Below are positions 1 to 12,200 of a DNA stretch of 64,000 bases, piece by piece. The position numbers and the translations under genes are program-made. Below the pieces are notes generated by a model. The model did not search any database and was not told the origin of the DNA. It was given only the letters and a program-made list of their open reading frames with translations. This DNA is from Fistularia commersonii. Its lineage: Eukaryota; Chordata; Actinopteri; Syngnathiformes; Fistulariidae. How positions within the stretch are numbered: the first letter of the stretch is position 1; each line of letters starts with the position of its first letter. Where the stretch lies: NCBI GenBank assembly GCA_037954325.1, contig JBBMNZ010000017.1:12412001-12476000 (forward strand), given 5' to 3'.

Positions 1-2029
1 CAAATGCTTTCCAGAGGCTCCTACGTTCCGACGGGAATTATTAATGGAACCCTTTCGTCGGACCATCGGGAGCTTCCGGTAAAGTGTGATGGCGGCCGCC
101 AAGTGCAGGAACACGCCTTCGTTCGGCGCCTGCTTCCGATCCCTCGCTGAAGAAACCGGGAATCCGAGGACCAGGAGGATCCGGCGTGAGGCTGTGGGTG
201 AGCTTCTCGTGGTGTCGTGGCTGGTTTCCTCCACCCTGAGGTGCCTGAGGTGTTTCCTCAGATCCTGCAGACCATGACTGCGGTGCACGTGCGTGCGCTT
301 GGGGAACCGGGAGGATGGGGACAGGATCTGAACCTTCAAGTGTCAACCGTAGTCCGATCTGGACTGGTGAGATGTTCTACCTCCTCAAGGCCGATGATAA
401 CCATGCATTATGTATCTCCATATCCATCTTCTGCCTCTTTTCTGGAGTCCAGCTCTTCCAAGGTGCTGCCAAGCCAGCCCGGGAACACATCCACCAACAG
501 CTTCTCACCATGGAGGCGTCCAAGAGGCATCCTAACCAGATGGAGCTGGAACATCTGGTTCCTCTGGTTTGTACGAGGAGCAACAGCAGGTCTTCTCTGA
601 GGGCCTCCTGGATGACTGAGCTCCTCGCCTTGTCTCTAAGGTAGAGCCCGGATCTTCTGAGGAGGAAACTCAGCGGATCTTGGACTTTATGTAAAGCGAA
701 CCTTCGTCACGGCGTGATATTCATGTCCGTCCATTGAAACCCGAGGTCCCCCTGGCCTCCAGGCTCTCCAGGCCTCTTCTCGCTGCGCGCAGATGGAGAG
801 ACGAACCATCTGGCGAGTGAAAGCGGGACCTTCTCGGTCCAGCTAACAATCCCGACCAGGGCTTGGAGAAACCAGACGGTGGGACAACGCCGACAGCTGG
901 CTGAGCTTTCTTTTTTTTTTCCTCCTCCTCCTGGTGAACCGTGTGGCCTGGAGGTTCTACCGCAACATCTGAAGGAAACCGGTCAGGAAGTCAGAACGCT
1001 GAAACCAGCTGGCGGGTCGCAGGTCCTCCAGAAGGAACATCACGTTCGCACACGGAGACCCGGACGGAACAACCTGGGCTGGTCCTCACATCGACCCCCG
1101 GGCGGTAAAAGGTCCATGCTGGACCACAGGGCCGACCCTCGTGGTCATCTGGGTCCGGAACAGCTCAGTGCTGTGGACCGCAGCCTTGTTCTGAACTTTG
1201 AAAAAGGAGTCGGACGAGATGATCCAACCGATCCAACCACCATCATGGAGGTTCAAACCTTCAGATGGACCGTTTCACCTCAACTGTGACGTCATAGTTG
1301 TAGTGTATCTTCACCCGGTGCTTTAGCACTCATTTTCTGGAACCGTATCAGACTCCAGGACAGGATCTCCTCAAAAGTCTTGTCTCTCTAAACTATAGGA
1401 CTATCACTGGAGATCCTCCCTTCTATCCCGCTCTGCTTGAGGGACGTTCCACCGCAACCTTGAACCTTGTGGACGAGCGCGTTAAACATCCTGAGGTGGG
1501 TTCCTCTTGAGAAAACAACGGCTCCTTTAAAGGAGATTCAGAGGTACAAAGGTTTTCTTTCACGCCCGAGAGAACCGGTCACGTCCAGGAGATACGTTCT
1601 CCTCGGGCTCGGCATTACCGATCCAGTGAATCAAATACCTATTCTTAAGCGCCGTCCAATCAGAGGAGCGTTTCGTCGCAGGTTCGGATTCAACAACGCA
1701 GGCGGTTGGTTGCTCGCGAACGTGCTTGGAATCATTTTTCCTCGCCGCAGAGATGATGAAGGTTCTCTTGCGGAACTGAAAACGTCCCGGACGCCTGCGA
1801 GAAGGTCCCTGCGGACGGAGACGCAGACAAAAAAGCGGCGAGAGGAACCAGATGACGAGTTCGGGGACGGTAAAAAAATTCTGCAGCCGATATGAGGATG
1901 GAGATGATGGATTATCCGTTAAAGGGCTGCTGCTGGTGTGTGTATGTGTGTGTGTGTGTTATAGGGACGGACTATTTACAGTATAATAACTGTCAACATC
2001 TTAACAGGTGACCCAAAAATTTCACATCC
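1..2029. other. Left flank without a recognisable gene
   Basis: Apart from the LINE remnant at 430-670, nothing here is recognised with confidence. A 142-codon plus-strand frame (1467-1895) is arginine-rich and has no family signature. In human, BCAR1 lies beyond the 3' end of CFDP1, but none of its SH3 or C-terminal motifs were found here. Confidence 0.5.
430..670 (-). mobile_element. Decayed LINE 3' end
   Basis: Read on the minus strand, this stretch resembles the last part of the reverse-transcriptase ORF of a common teleost non-LTR retrotransposon: the region reading like SLRDRVRS, then leucine/arginine-rich blocks, then RP-rich repeats. It has frameshifts and stops and cannot be active. 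Boundaries are approximate. Confidence 0.5.
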
Positions 2030-2035
2030 TTTATT
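2030..2035 (-). terminator. Candidate cfdp1 polyadenylation signal
   Basis: AATAAA on the minus strand about 510 bases after the cfdp1 stop codon. It is the nearest canonical hexamer I noticed. The 3' UTR end is inferred. Confidence 0.35.
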
Positions 2036-2543
2036 ATGCATCAAGAATTAATTGTACACTTTCACACATAAAAATCACGTTTCTCCACGTTTATCGTCCA
2101 CGTGAACACCGTCCCAACAACTATTACGTCAGGCTTGCGGCAGATCGGACAAATGACATCGAGGCTGACGGAAAACATGGTTTTGCTATCAAGAGGGTCG
2201 GCGACGGGATGAAGAGTCGGGGCGTCGGTTATGTTTCCAGGGGTCAAAAAGTCAAATCGCCCCCCGAGAAAAAAAAAAAAAAAAAGACCTCACCGTCACG
2301 GTGTTGCTTCAAATGTCGTATCTGAAGCCCGGGAGCTGCCCGTTCGCTCACAGGCACGAGCTTTGTTTTCTTCTCCGGAGAACCCGGTGTTCCGTGTCCT
2401 CCGAGTCTGCAGGCAACACATCCAAAAACTCACTCGTCGTCAGAAGGGAGACGGACTCGGGACGCTCGTTACAAAACGGCGTGAATAGCCAGGAAGGGGT
2501 GGCGAGGAGGTCCGAGCGTCCGCTGGCGCCGCGGTGGAGCGGG

Positions 2544-2634
2544 TCACCGCTTCATGTTGTTCAGACGCACGGCCTTCTCCAGCTCAAACTGCCGGTGGTC
2601 CACGCGTTCCAGGAAGTTCTTCCGCTCCATATAC
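2544..2634 (-). CDS. cfdp1: cfdp1 coding exon 7 with stop
   Basis: Encodes YMERKNFLERVDHRQFELEK and then AVRLNNMKR followed by TGA. The sequence just before the acceptor AG is a GT repeat (positions 2637-2666 read on the minus strand) and not an ordinary pyrimidine tract. Confidence 0.95.
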
Positions 2635-2918
2635 CTACACACACACACAGACAGACACACACACAGGCACCAAGTTAAGAGCTGCTTTCGCCATCAGGGA
2701 CTCCGGGCTTGTTACACCCCTGTGCACATAATAAAGAAATTTAGGAGAAAAAAAAAATAATAATAAAATCAGGCGGTATTCGCTCATGCAAGATGTTCCC
2801 TGGGTGGAACCGTCACAGGATACCAGGTTGTGGTGAGGATGAGCGCATGAATGCATGAATGCCGCTGCGCGTTTAACTCTCCGAGATGTTTCTTTGGTCT
2901 TAAAAGCAAAGCTCTATT

Positions 2919-2955
<37 letters not shown>

Positions 2956-3226
2956 CTGCTCAGCCTGGCCCGCAGCGCTGCGGTAATGGATGGATGGATG
3001 GATGCGACGTCCTGATTCACCGGGATGATGAAAAGATGACCCGCATCCCCCTTTTTCCCCGAAAAATGGATAAGGACTGGAGAAAAACCGGCGACGCGGC
3101 AGACGGCGCCCGCATCTCCTGCCCGTCTACCACGCTCACGTTCCATGCAGATGGGAGAACATTCTGGGTGGAGCTGCGCCGCACGTGATCCAGAACTGGA
3201 GGTATTCCCGATAATTTACTTGGACC

Positions 3227-3261
<35 letters not shown>

Positions 3262-6200
3262 CTTAAGTACGCCTCTACAGCCATGTGTACTTGTAACGCT
3301 GTGTTTCCTGCAGCGTGTGTGTTCATGAAGTCCCTGATGTCTCTGAGTGTTTTTAAATTAGCTCCATCCTTCTGCTTGGTTGGAAGTTATTGCATGTTAA
3401 GTATTCTGTGTGTGTGTGTGTGTGTGTGTGGCGTGGAATGACAATGAAGGAGCTAAAAAGGCACGTGCACGGTGCAGGCTGGTGTTATTTCCCCAAGGCG
3501 GCCGTGCGACCCTCCGCTCCTCGCTCTCCTCCTGCACCCGGACCGAAGCAGGGTTCTTCCTGGCGTCCCATCCAGCGCCACGGCATTAAAACCTGGGCGT
3601 TTCCCGCCGCTGCGCTCGCCGTGGACGATGGATGTCCGCGTTTTCCACAAGGTTGATGTGGACGTGCCTCGTTCGGACCGGAGTGTCAGCGATCTGCGCG
3701 GCGCGGGCGAGTTCGAACGTGCGAAGTTCTAAACATGTTTGACTAGAAGGATCCTCTTTTGCAAAGACGGGATAAAAAGGGGAGAACATGGAGGCTGGGC
3801 TGCGGAACACCTGGCTGATCTTCTTCGTGATCCGGCTATGTACGACGCCGTCTGGGCCACTGCTCAGCGCCTTGTATATCCCATGATATACAACAGGGCC
3901 GGTGCCCTGCTTCATTTCCTCCGTTTGCTCGAAGAAAATAGTGGTTTGATCATTTCGTGAAATTTATTCAGTTGTTCGTTGTTGATATCGCGGATCTCCA
4001 GACAAGGTTGGGGGGCCGGAGCCTATCCCTACTGTGAGGCAGGTTCACCCTGGACCGCCCGATCACAGGGACGCACATAGAGACGTACAAACATTCACTC
4101 TCATTTACACTTCTGGACAATTCAGGGTCTTCGGTGAACCTCCTGCATGTGTTTGGGCTGTGGGAGGAACCCCACGCAGACCCAGGGAGAACATGGAGAC
4201 TCCACACAGAAAGGCCTCCTGTGGGATCCAACCAGCGACCCTCTGGCTGTGAGGAGCTACCGCTAACAGATGCGCCGCTGTTTCCCTTCTGGTTGTCTTC
4301 TGGTTCTGCTGGGTCAAAGCGCGCGGAGCCTCCGGCCCGGCGCGTCTCCGCTAACGGCGTGTTTTCTTTCTTCTCACTCCGGTATCAGCTGGCGTTCAGA
4401 AAAGCTTTCCAAAGTACCTACAGAAGCCGGAGTGCTTGGGCTTACAGGCTACCGTGAGGAAATTCCTCCAGGTTCTTTTTTTAATCTTTTAATTACAATG
4501 CACTCCTGAGAGGACAAAATAGTCAAACCGGCCTCCGTTTCCTACCATAATTTCAAGACTATAAGCCTTTACTTTTTTTCACACGCTTTGAACACTGCAG
4601 CTTAAACAATGATGCGGCTAATTTATGGATTTTTGGGGCTAACCAGCTTCATGCCGCCAAATATCATATCCGACTGATGAACTTCTGAAGCTGTTCAATT
4701 CCGACACTGAAGAAGACGATTTTAATGGTTTTAGTGCGCTGGTGTGGGACAAAGCAGGGGTAGAAAACGGAAGGACGGTTGTTCATTATTAATCTTTTTC
4801 ATCAGCCATGTTACAGACAGTTTGGAAAAAAGCATTTCCAGTGCGTATTTGTGGATGTTAGCAGTATTTATTTAATTAAAAGTAAAAAGAAAAAAAAAAA
4901 AAAAACTATCTGTGTAAATATCTCATGTTACTATGTGGACACCTGCAGCTTATAGACAAGTGTGACCTATATGTATTAATATGTATTATTTTAAGCCGGT
5001 GCAGCTTACATTCAGATGCACTGAATAATCTTGAGATTGCGGAATTTCTCGGGGGAAAAAAAAAAAAAAAAAAAAAACGCACGGAGAATGCCTCTTTGTT
5101 GAAACAGGATAAACAAAGATCCAGCTTAGAAGAAGCAGCTTACCCCTCTCTGCCTCGGTTGTGGATGGCCAGCTCCTCTGTGATGCCCTCCTCTGACTTG
5201 AACGCGTCCCAATCCATCTTCGACTTCTCCAGCGTGCTCATCTTCTGCTTCTTCCCCCCGATGCGGCCCAGGATGCTGGACATGCCCGCCGTCCGCTTGG
5301 CGCTGCCCGTGCAGAGGAAGAAACGTCAAAAACGCAGCAGATGAACAGGTTTAATCAGTTGGCCTGAGCATTGCGCAACAGTTCGACGCAGGATCGGCGA
5401 CTTGTCGGAAAGAAATGGGAGTCACTATTTTCACATTTTGTGATTCATGATAAAACTCATATAAAACACGCTGCAGTAAGGAGGCGTCACCATATGGCTT
5501 TGGGAAATTACTAGATTAATTTTAGTTTTTTTTAAATGTAATTCTAAACGTGCAGATTACATCGATTGTGTAACGTCAGGATAAAATATGTTTACATTTT
5601 TATGTCGCTCAAAAGATGCCCCCCCCCCTCCCGCCGGCATGCAGACGCTGCCGCTCGGGTTCAGGAAAGAAAAAAAACAATAATCAGGCAAAATATACAT
5701 TTTCACATTGTTCAGTGAAATTATTGTGTTTATTTTTTAAAATTCAGGTCGAAGGCCTGCAGAAGCAGATGCCATTTTGGTTTGCTGCGGCAGACGGATT
5801 CATTTAGTCCGCCTTTCAATTTCCTATATATGAGGATTCAAATGGACATAGAGCTTTTTCTTTAAAAAGTGTACTTTTTAAATTGATTTAATCGATTGCA
5901 TAAATGCAACACACTATTGTCTAAAAAAAAAAAAAAAGATTTTTTATATATGCAGTACATATATATATATATACACACACACACATATATTTATTTAGCA
6001 GCTTAGACTTTGCAATCTAAACACATCCTGTGGTCATGGAACAAGAACTATTTTCAAACTAATTTATTTCAGAGTAATGGAAGAAGACAGTATGCTTCTG
6101 ATGAAAGAGGAAAACGGCGTCCTTCTGCTGATGTGTCTGCAGACGGAAGTGTGAGGAGAGACTCCGAGGCTTCCGAAAAACAGCGAGCGGCTCGGAGATA

Positions 6201-9200
6201 CCAAGAACCGCAGCGCGGAATTACAGACCCCAAATTCATGAATTCATTTTTTAACTTAAAATTGGATATTCTTCGATGGCCATGCCAGTAGGCTCAGCTC
6301 AAACCAATGGAGCGGGTTATTTCTGTCCCTGCAGACCAGAATGAGGGCACAGCATGCAGAAACTTCAGGCAGCTGCGCATTGGCTGGGAAAAATAATGCA
6401 AAAAAAAAAAAAAAAAATCTGAGCCAACCCATCAGTTGGTCTTGAATCCAGTGCAATTCTGGATTACTACTAAGTTCTGGGAAGTGCACCGATGTCCCCG
6501 TACACCAGGGGTGGGCAATTATTTTGACTGGCGGGCCACATTTCTTATTTGATTTTTATATGCGGGCCACCTGGGTGTAAATTGTAAATTGAACTAAATT
6601 AAAATTGCAATAAAAAAAAAATGTTGACACTTTATTTCAACTTTAAAAATCATTGATGATCATATACATGTACTGATATTATTTTGTATAAAATCATCTA
6701 CAGAAAATTAAACGAAAGGAAAAAAATCAGGTGTTTGTAAATTCAATATTGATTAAAAATACTAAAAATATTCAAAGAAAATAGCTTGGCGGGCCGGATA
6801 AAAAAGCAAAACGGACCGCATGTGGCCCGCGGGCCGTACAATGCCCAGGCCTGCCGTACACGGACGCCTGCTGCCGGAAACACATTTCCTGCTTCACCTC
6901 ATCTACGCCGCGACACCTGACGTCTCCATCCCGCATGCACAACCGGCTTGGCGCCCGCTCAATGGAGTTTGTCGCCAATAATGCACGCTCAACTAACTGT
7001 GTTTGTTCACGTTCGGTGTCGCTTGTGCGCTCGCTGCAGCCTCATGAAGGTCAATCTTAATTCTGATCGGGACGAGGCCACGATGGGGGAGAAGGTGAAA
7101 TCCAAATACTCGGCTGAGTGTTATTTTTAATACTAGTGTGTAATCACCTGTTATACTACATGTTTAATCACGTCCGTTTTTTTCATCCTGTAAATGTCTG
7201 TGCTTGCGTACGCTGTATCAAAACTGCACAAACCGATGTTTCCTTTGCAGGAGGAGCGATCCATCATCCTCTGAAGGCATAATGACGCTCCGCCGGAGAC
7301 CGCAGCCCGCCGAGCTTTTCATTCACTGCCGCCTGACCGGAGCGCAGACGCTGCTAAATACTCGGAACCATCTGAACACCAGTCATTTGGGTATTTCACA
7401 ATTACATAGAGGCCATGAGAACCTCGCATTAATGCGCTTTAATTGCCGGCTCGTTGGCGTTTGGTTGGCTCCGCCTGCTCGGGGGCCAGGCGAAGAATTT
7501 CGGGTGAAAATGCTATAATGAGCTCACGATGAGAGTCTTATCTACAGCCTCATTATTTCCAGATCCCAGATTATGTCCGAGCCCCTCCGGCAAATACCCG
7601 GGTTCTCTTTGCAGCTGCTGGAGGCTCCAAACAGGACACACACACATTTCCTTCCTGTTCACCAATACACCAACAACTCCGGTGAGGGACTCCACGTCGG
7701 ACACTTGTTTTGCTTTTCGTTTCTTTTTTAATTAATAAATCGGGCACGTTCTTGTGTACAGCCCACATTTAAAATTATTCTCTGGATTTTTTTTTTTTTT
7801 TTTTCCTTTTTTTACCACTTAGTAATACGCAGGTTTCGACATGTTGGATGGCGAGCAGAGAGGCAGGACAAAGAACATGCAAAATTCACAGAAGAGATTC
7901 AGGAAGCGAGAGCACAAAACGTCCTTCACTGTTTCACATATCGGCGCGATCCTGTGTTCTATAATTCAACATCGAGTGCAAATGTGCTACAATACGTGCA
8001 CGGCCCCTCTCACTGCTGAGCACCATAGCAGCCCTTTTCTGCTAAAGTGCACCAAACCACTGCTGTACATTACATAACAACACACTGTGTTGTATGTGTG
8101 TACAGAACTGATGAGGGAGTGGCGCTGATGGCTCTTTCCTGTTGTGCTGGGTGTCTCTTATTCAAACACACACACACACACACACAAAAACGCCATCGCA
8201 CCGGAGGGCCTCGAGCTGCCCTGCAATAATTTCCTGAGGATTTATCCCGAAACCAACCGCGACCGTAAAGTGACATGACGGTAACCGCGACCACTAATTA
8301 CAGAGGTCCGAGCTTCGGCTTGCTCTTCTCACTAAAATAGGAGGAGAGTTCCCCCGGCCACAACGTCCCTGCCCGCATGTGCACGCACACACACAAACAC
8401 ACACACACACACACATATATATATCTATATATTTTTTTTTTATATGTGCATGTGAATGGACAGAGCGCTGAGGGCTGAGATACATAGGAAATGGCTCGTG
8501 GACCCACTGCATATCCTGTCTGTCGCTGGATGATTTCCTCTCTGCTAATGGTTTTCTGGGAGGAGGGCTGCGGTCATCTGCGGGGCGGGAGCCACAAGAG
8601 GGCCTGCTAAAACCAAGCGGGACGTTCAAGGACTCGAGGCCTTACCCGGGAAATTCTTCCCTCCTACATGCATGCGGAATAAACCCCAACTGGACGTTAC
8701 AAACCTCCCTCAGGTAGGTGAAAAGAATTGACACTCCGGTTTTGTGATCCTATCAGTCACCCAAAATGATTTGTTTCTATTTTGTTCTGGAACAAATTCA
8801 TGAAGCCGTGCGATCATGGAGAGACTGCAGCCAACGGTACGGCCCCTTCTGTCACTTGAAAATGTTTGTTTCAAACCGGGCTCAGGACCGTAAATATTAT
8901 GGGATAGACCAGTTTATTTGTGCATTATCTACAGCGACCACCACGCACAGACCTCCAATCACAGGGACACATTTTGAGGCCGTGTAATCTCTCACTGGCA
9001 TACAAGGGAGTGACTAAAAATAATCTGTTCGGACTGTTGGAGGACGCTTGAGGACCTGGAGGGAACCTGAAGAACGCCACACCTGAGGGCCTCAGCCGGC
9101 CACGTCGATTCCCAATTTCTGTAACCATCTTTAGACAGTGCAAACCCCTCTATTGTTATCGTTATCAAAAACAAATAGAGACACTTACCTTGCAATTATT

Positions 9201-12200
9201 TTAAATAACTATTACAATTCTGGGCAACATGGTGGTGCAGTAGTTAGCACTTCGACCTCACAGCACGAAGGACCCTGGTTCGATTCCGACAAGTTTATTT
9301 GTCTATACATATATATATATATATATACTACTCAAAAAAATAAAGGGAACACTTGAACAACACAATGTAAATCCAAGTCAATCACACTTCTGTGAAATCA
9401 TAGTGTCCACTCAGGAAGCAGGACATTACACTCGTCCTGACACTCAGGACATTACATCAAAGTTGGATCAGCCTGGAGTTTGTTTTTACACTTTAATTTT
9501 GAGTGTGATTCCTAATCCAGACCTCCATGGGTTGATACAATTGATTTCCATTTATCATTTTTGTGTGATTTTGTTGTCAGCACATTCAACTGTGTAAAGA
9601 GCAAAGTATTTCATAAGAATATTTCATTCATTTAGATCTAGGATGTGTTTTTTAAGTGTTCCGTTTATTTTTTTTGAGCAGTGCATATATGTATAGACCC
9701 CTTCGGGGTGTGTCTATACATATATATATACATATATATGTATAGACACACCCCGAGTGCAGGATAAGCAGAGGAAAGATGGATGGATATTATAATTCTT
9801 GTATCAATATCTGTTATATCAATAGCTGTGGAGCACCGGGGCGTTCACCGAGGCATTTCACTCTTTTAAAGGGCAAACGGAGAGCTGCGTAAAGCATGCA
9901 GCGTGGAGAACGATGCGTTCAGGGGACGCCTGCTGGTTTTTAAGGCAGCATAGAGGATGCATTAAGGCGTTGTATCAAACCTTCAGTGTATGACATTGCA
10001 AAATACCCATTCGTTCAAGGGTGAGTATAACTTAGTGATCGACCTCGAAAAGGGTGAAGGTCCGACCACCTGCATCTCCTGCCTTGAGTCTGCGTGTGGA
10101 ACATGCTCCACAGAAGAGCGCAAGATGCATCGTTCGTACAAGAAGACCATGTCGGCGTACCTGGGGCCGGGAGGAAGTGAGTGGCTGGGCGACGAGCTGC
10201 TTTCCTCTTCGTTCTCAGGGTTCGCCGTTTGACCCTTGAGGAAACTACGAGCCTCTCTGGAGTCCGCGGACACTTCCTTGTTGACCCTGGCAGAGATGGA
10301 GAAGAGAAACATAGGGAAAAAAAAAATTGAGCAGAGACTTTCCCAGCGAGGTCTGGGAGACTTAATAAAACCGATTACCGGACAAACGATAAAACGCTGA
10401 TGGCAACAGTGTTATGTTTCTTTTTCCTGCAGCCGCAAGCAGCTGACGCACGCAAGCACACACACATACAAAGTGCCGTGTTCCGTTGTCCCTTCAAACA
10501 TCTCGCAGTGTCTGTTCATGCTGACGCCTGCTTACGATCACGTTCATGGAAAAAAGAAAAGGAGGGAGATTTTCAGATACAGATGGTGAGCAGGGCGCTA
10601 GAATTCCCCCTTTTCAGGATGCAGACATTGAATAGCACGCACGTACACACACACACACGCAAACACACGCCTCAATCTACGGCTGTCAGACAATGGTGAC
10701 AGGAGGGCATCACAGTTATCTAGTTCAAGGGCAGCGCGTTCTACTCGATGCGCAGGGCAAAAACCCTGCCCAGTGAATAGACGGACAAAGAGACGTCAGG
10801 AAAACAGGGATGTTCCGGGACCTGAAAGATTTTTTTTCTTAATTCTTAATTATTCATGTGTTTCCCATAACTAGAAAAAGGCAGGACATACTGGTGCTGC
10901 AGCAAAGGTGTGTTTTGGTGACCAAGTCGTGAGGAAGAGGACAGGGAAAATGACTTTTAAGACCGATCGCAAATACAGACATCAGCGTTAAGCTCATGAT
11001 GAGATTATTTAGGATTCATTCATTCACGATCACAGGGACACATGCAGAGACAACGTTCATGTACTCATTCACACGTCTGGAAAATTTAGGGTCGCCGACG
11101 AGTTCCTGCATGTGTTTGGACTGTGGGAGGAACCCCACGCGACATGGAGGCTACAACCGAGGACCGTCTTCTTGCTGTGAAAAGGCAGCGCTAACTGCTG
11201 CACCAGCGTTCCCCGCTCACCATTAATAATTTCTAACGTTGAACATGAATCTTCTCTGGAACGTGCTGAAAATAAGACACTGCTGGAACCGAGGGCGCCT
11301 CAGCTGTGACCCGACCGCCGCCTCGACTGCAACCGAAGATAAATCCTTCTTCATTCCCAGGATCCGCAGTCGATTTAACTCATTTTGCTTCTTTCTGAAT
11401 ACGACGGGGGCGCCGTGGGTCCTTATCTCCTCCTCCGATTGCTTCCGGCCACTCAAAGGTTTTCACACTTGCTGAGTTTCCACCTTCCCCACAGCTGTTT
11501 TTTCCACTTTGGGGCATGTCTGCAAGGACCGTACCAGGAACCCTACACCCGCGGCCCCGGTGTTGATTTATTCGCCTTACGATTGCGATCTGACCCAGTT
11601 TGAAGGTCGGCTTTGCGGCTGCTTGAGCCGAGGAGCTCCTGCTGTCATCTGCGGTTGCGGATGAAGCCAGAAGGCAAAGATAGCGGACAGAGCCCGGGAC
11701 CTCCGCCGTGCCTTTTCATTTTCTCGTCCTGTATCGTGATACACTCTGGTGCCTCGGAGTTTTGACCAGCAAATGGTAAATTGGGTGACTTAAAATATTA
11801 TTGATTTATCTACTTCGTTCCCAAACAAACCACGCATTTTAAATTAAGCAAAATATATATATATTTTGTGTCGAGGCAACGAAGAGAAGCAAAGTATGTT
11901 AACCGAGGTCTATTTTTAACAGCAGCTGAGTACACAAGCGTGCATACACATGCATGAGTGCACCCACACACACTCTGACACACACACATCTGGCTGTGGG
12001 TTGCTGTGGAGCTCGAGAGGCAGTCTATATGAGGAACAACTGCTGCAGCCTCTGGGAACGTCAGTACCGCGCGGACTCCACAGCCGCTCGCATCCATCGA
12101 TGCAGCTCTGGGTGCTGATTACACGCCATCAAATTCAACCCTCAGAACACACAGTTTGGATTTCTTTTGAAAAAAAAAAAAAAAAAAAAAAGAAAGAAAA

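Noticed and set aside
1467..1895. 142-codon arginine-rich frame as a gene
   Set aside because: There is no recognisable domain, no start or splice context, and possible decayed retroelement surroundings. Only noted in the flank description.
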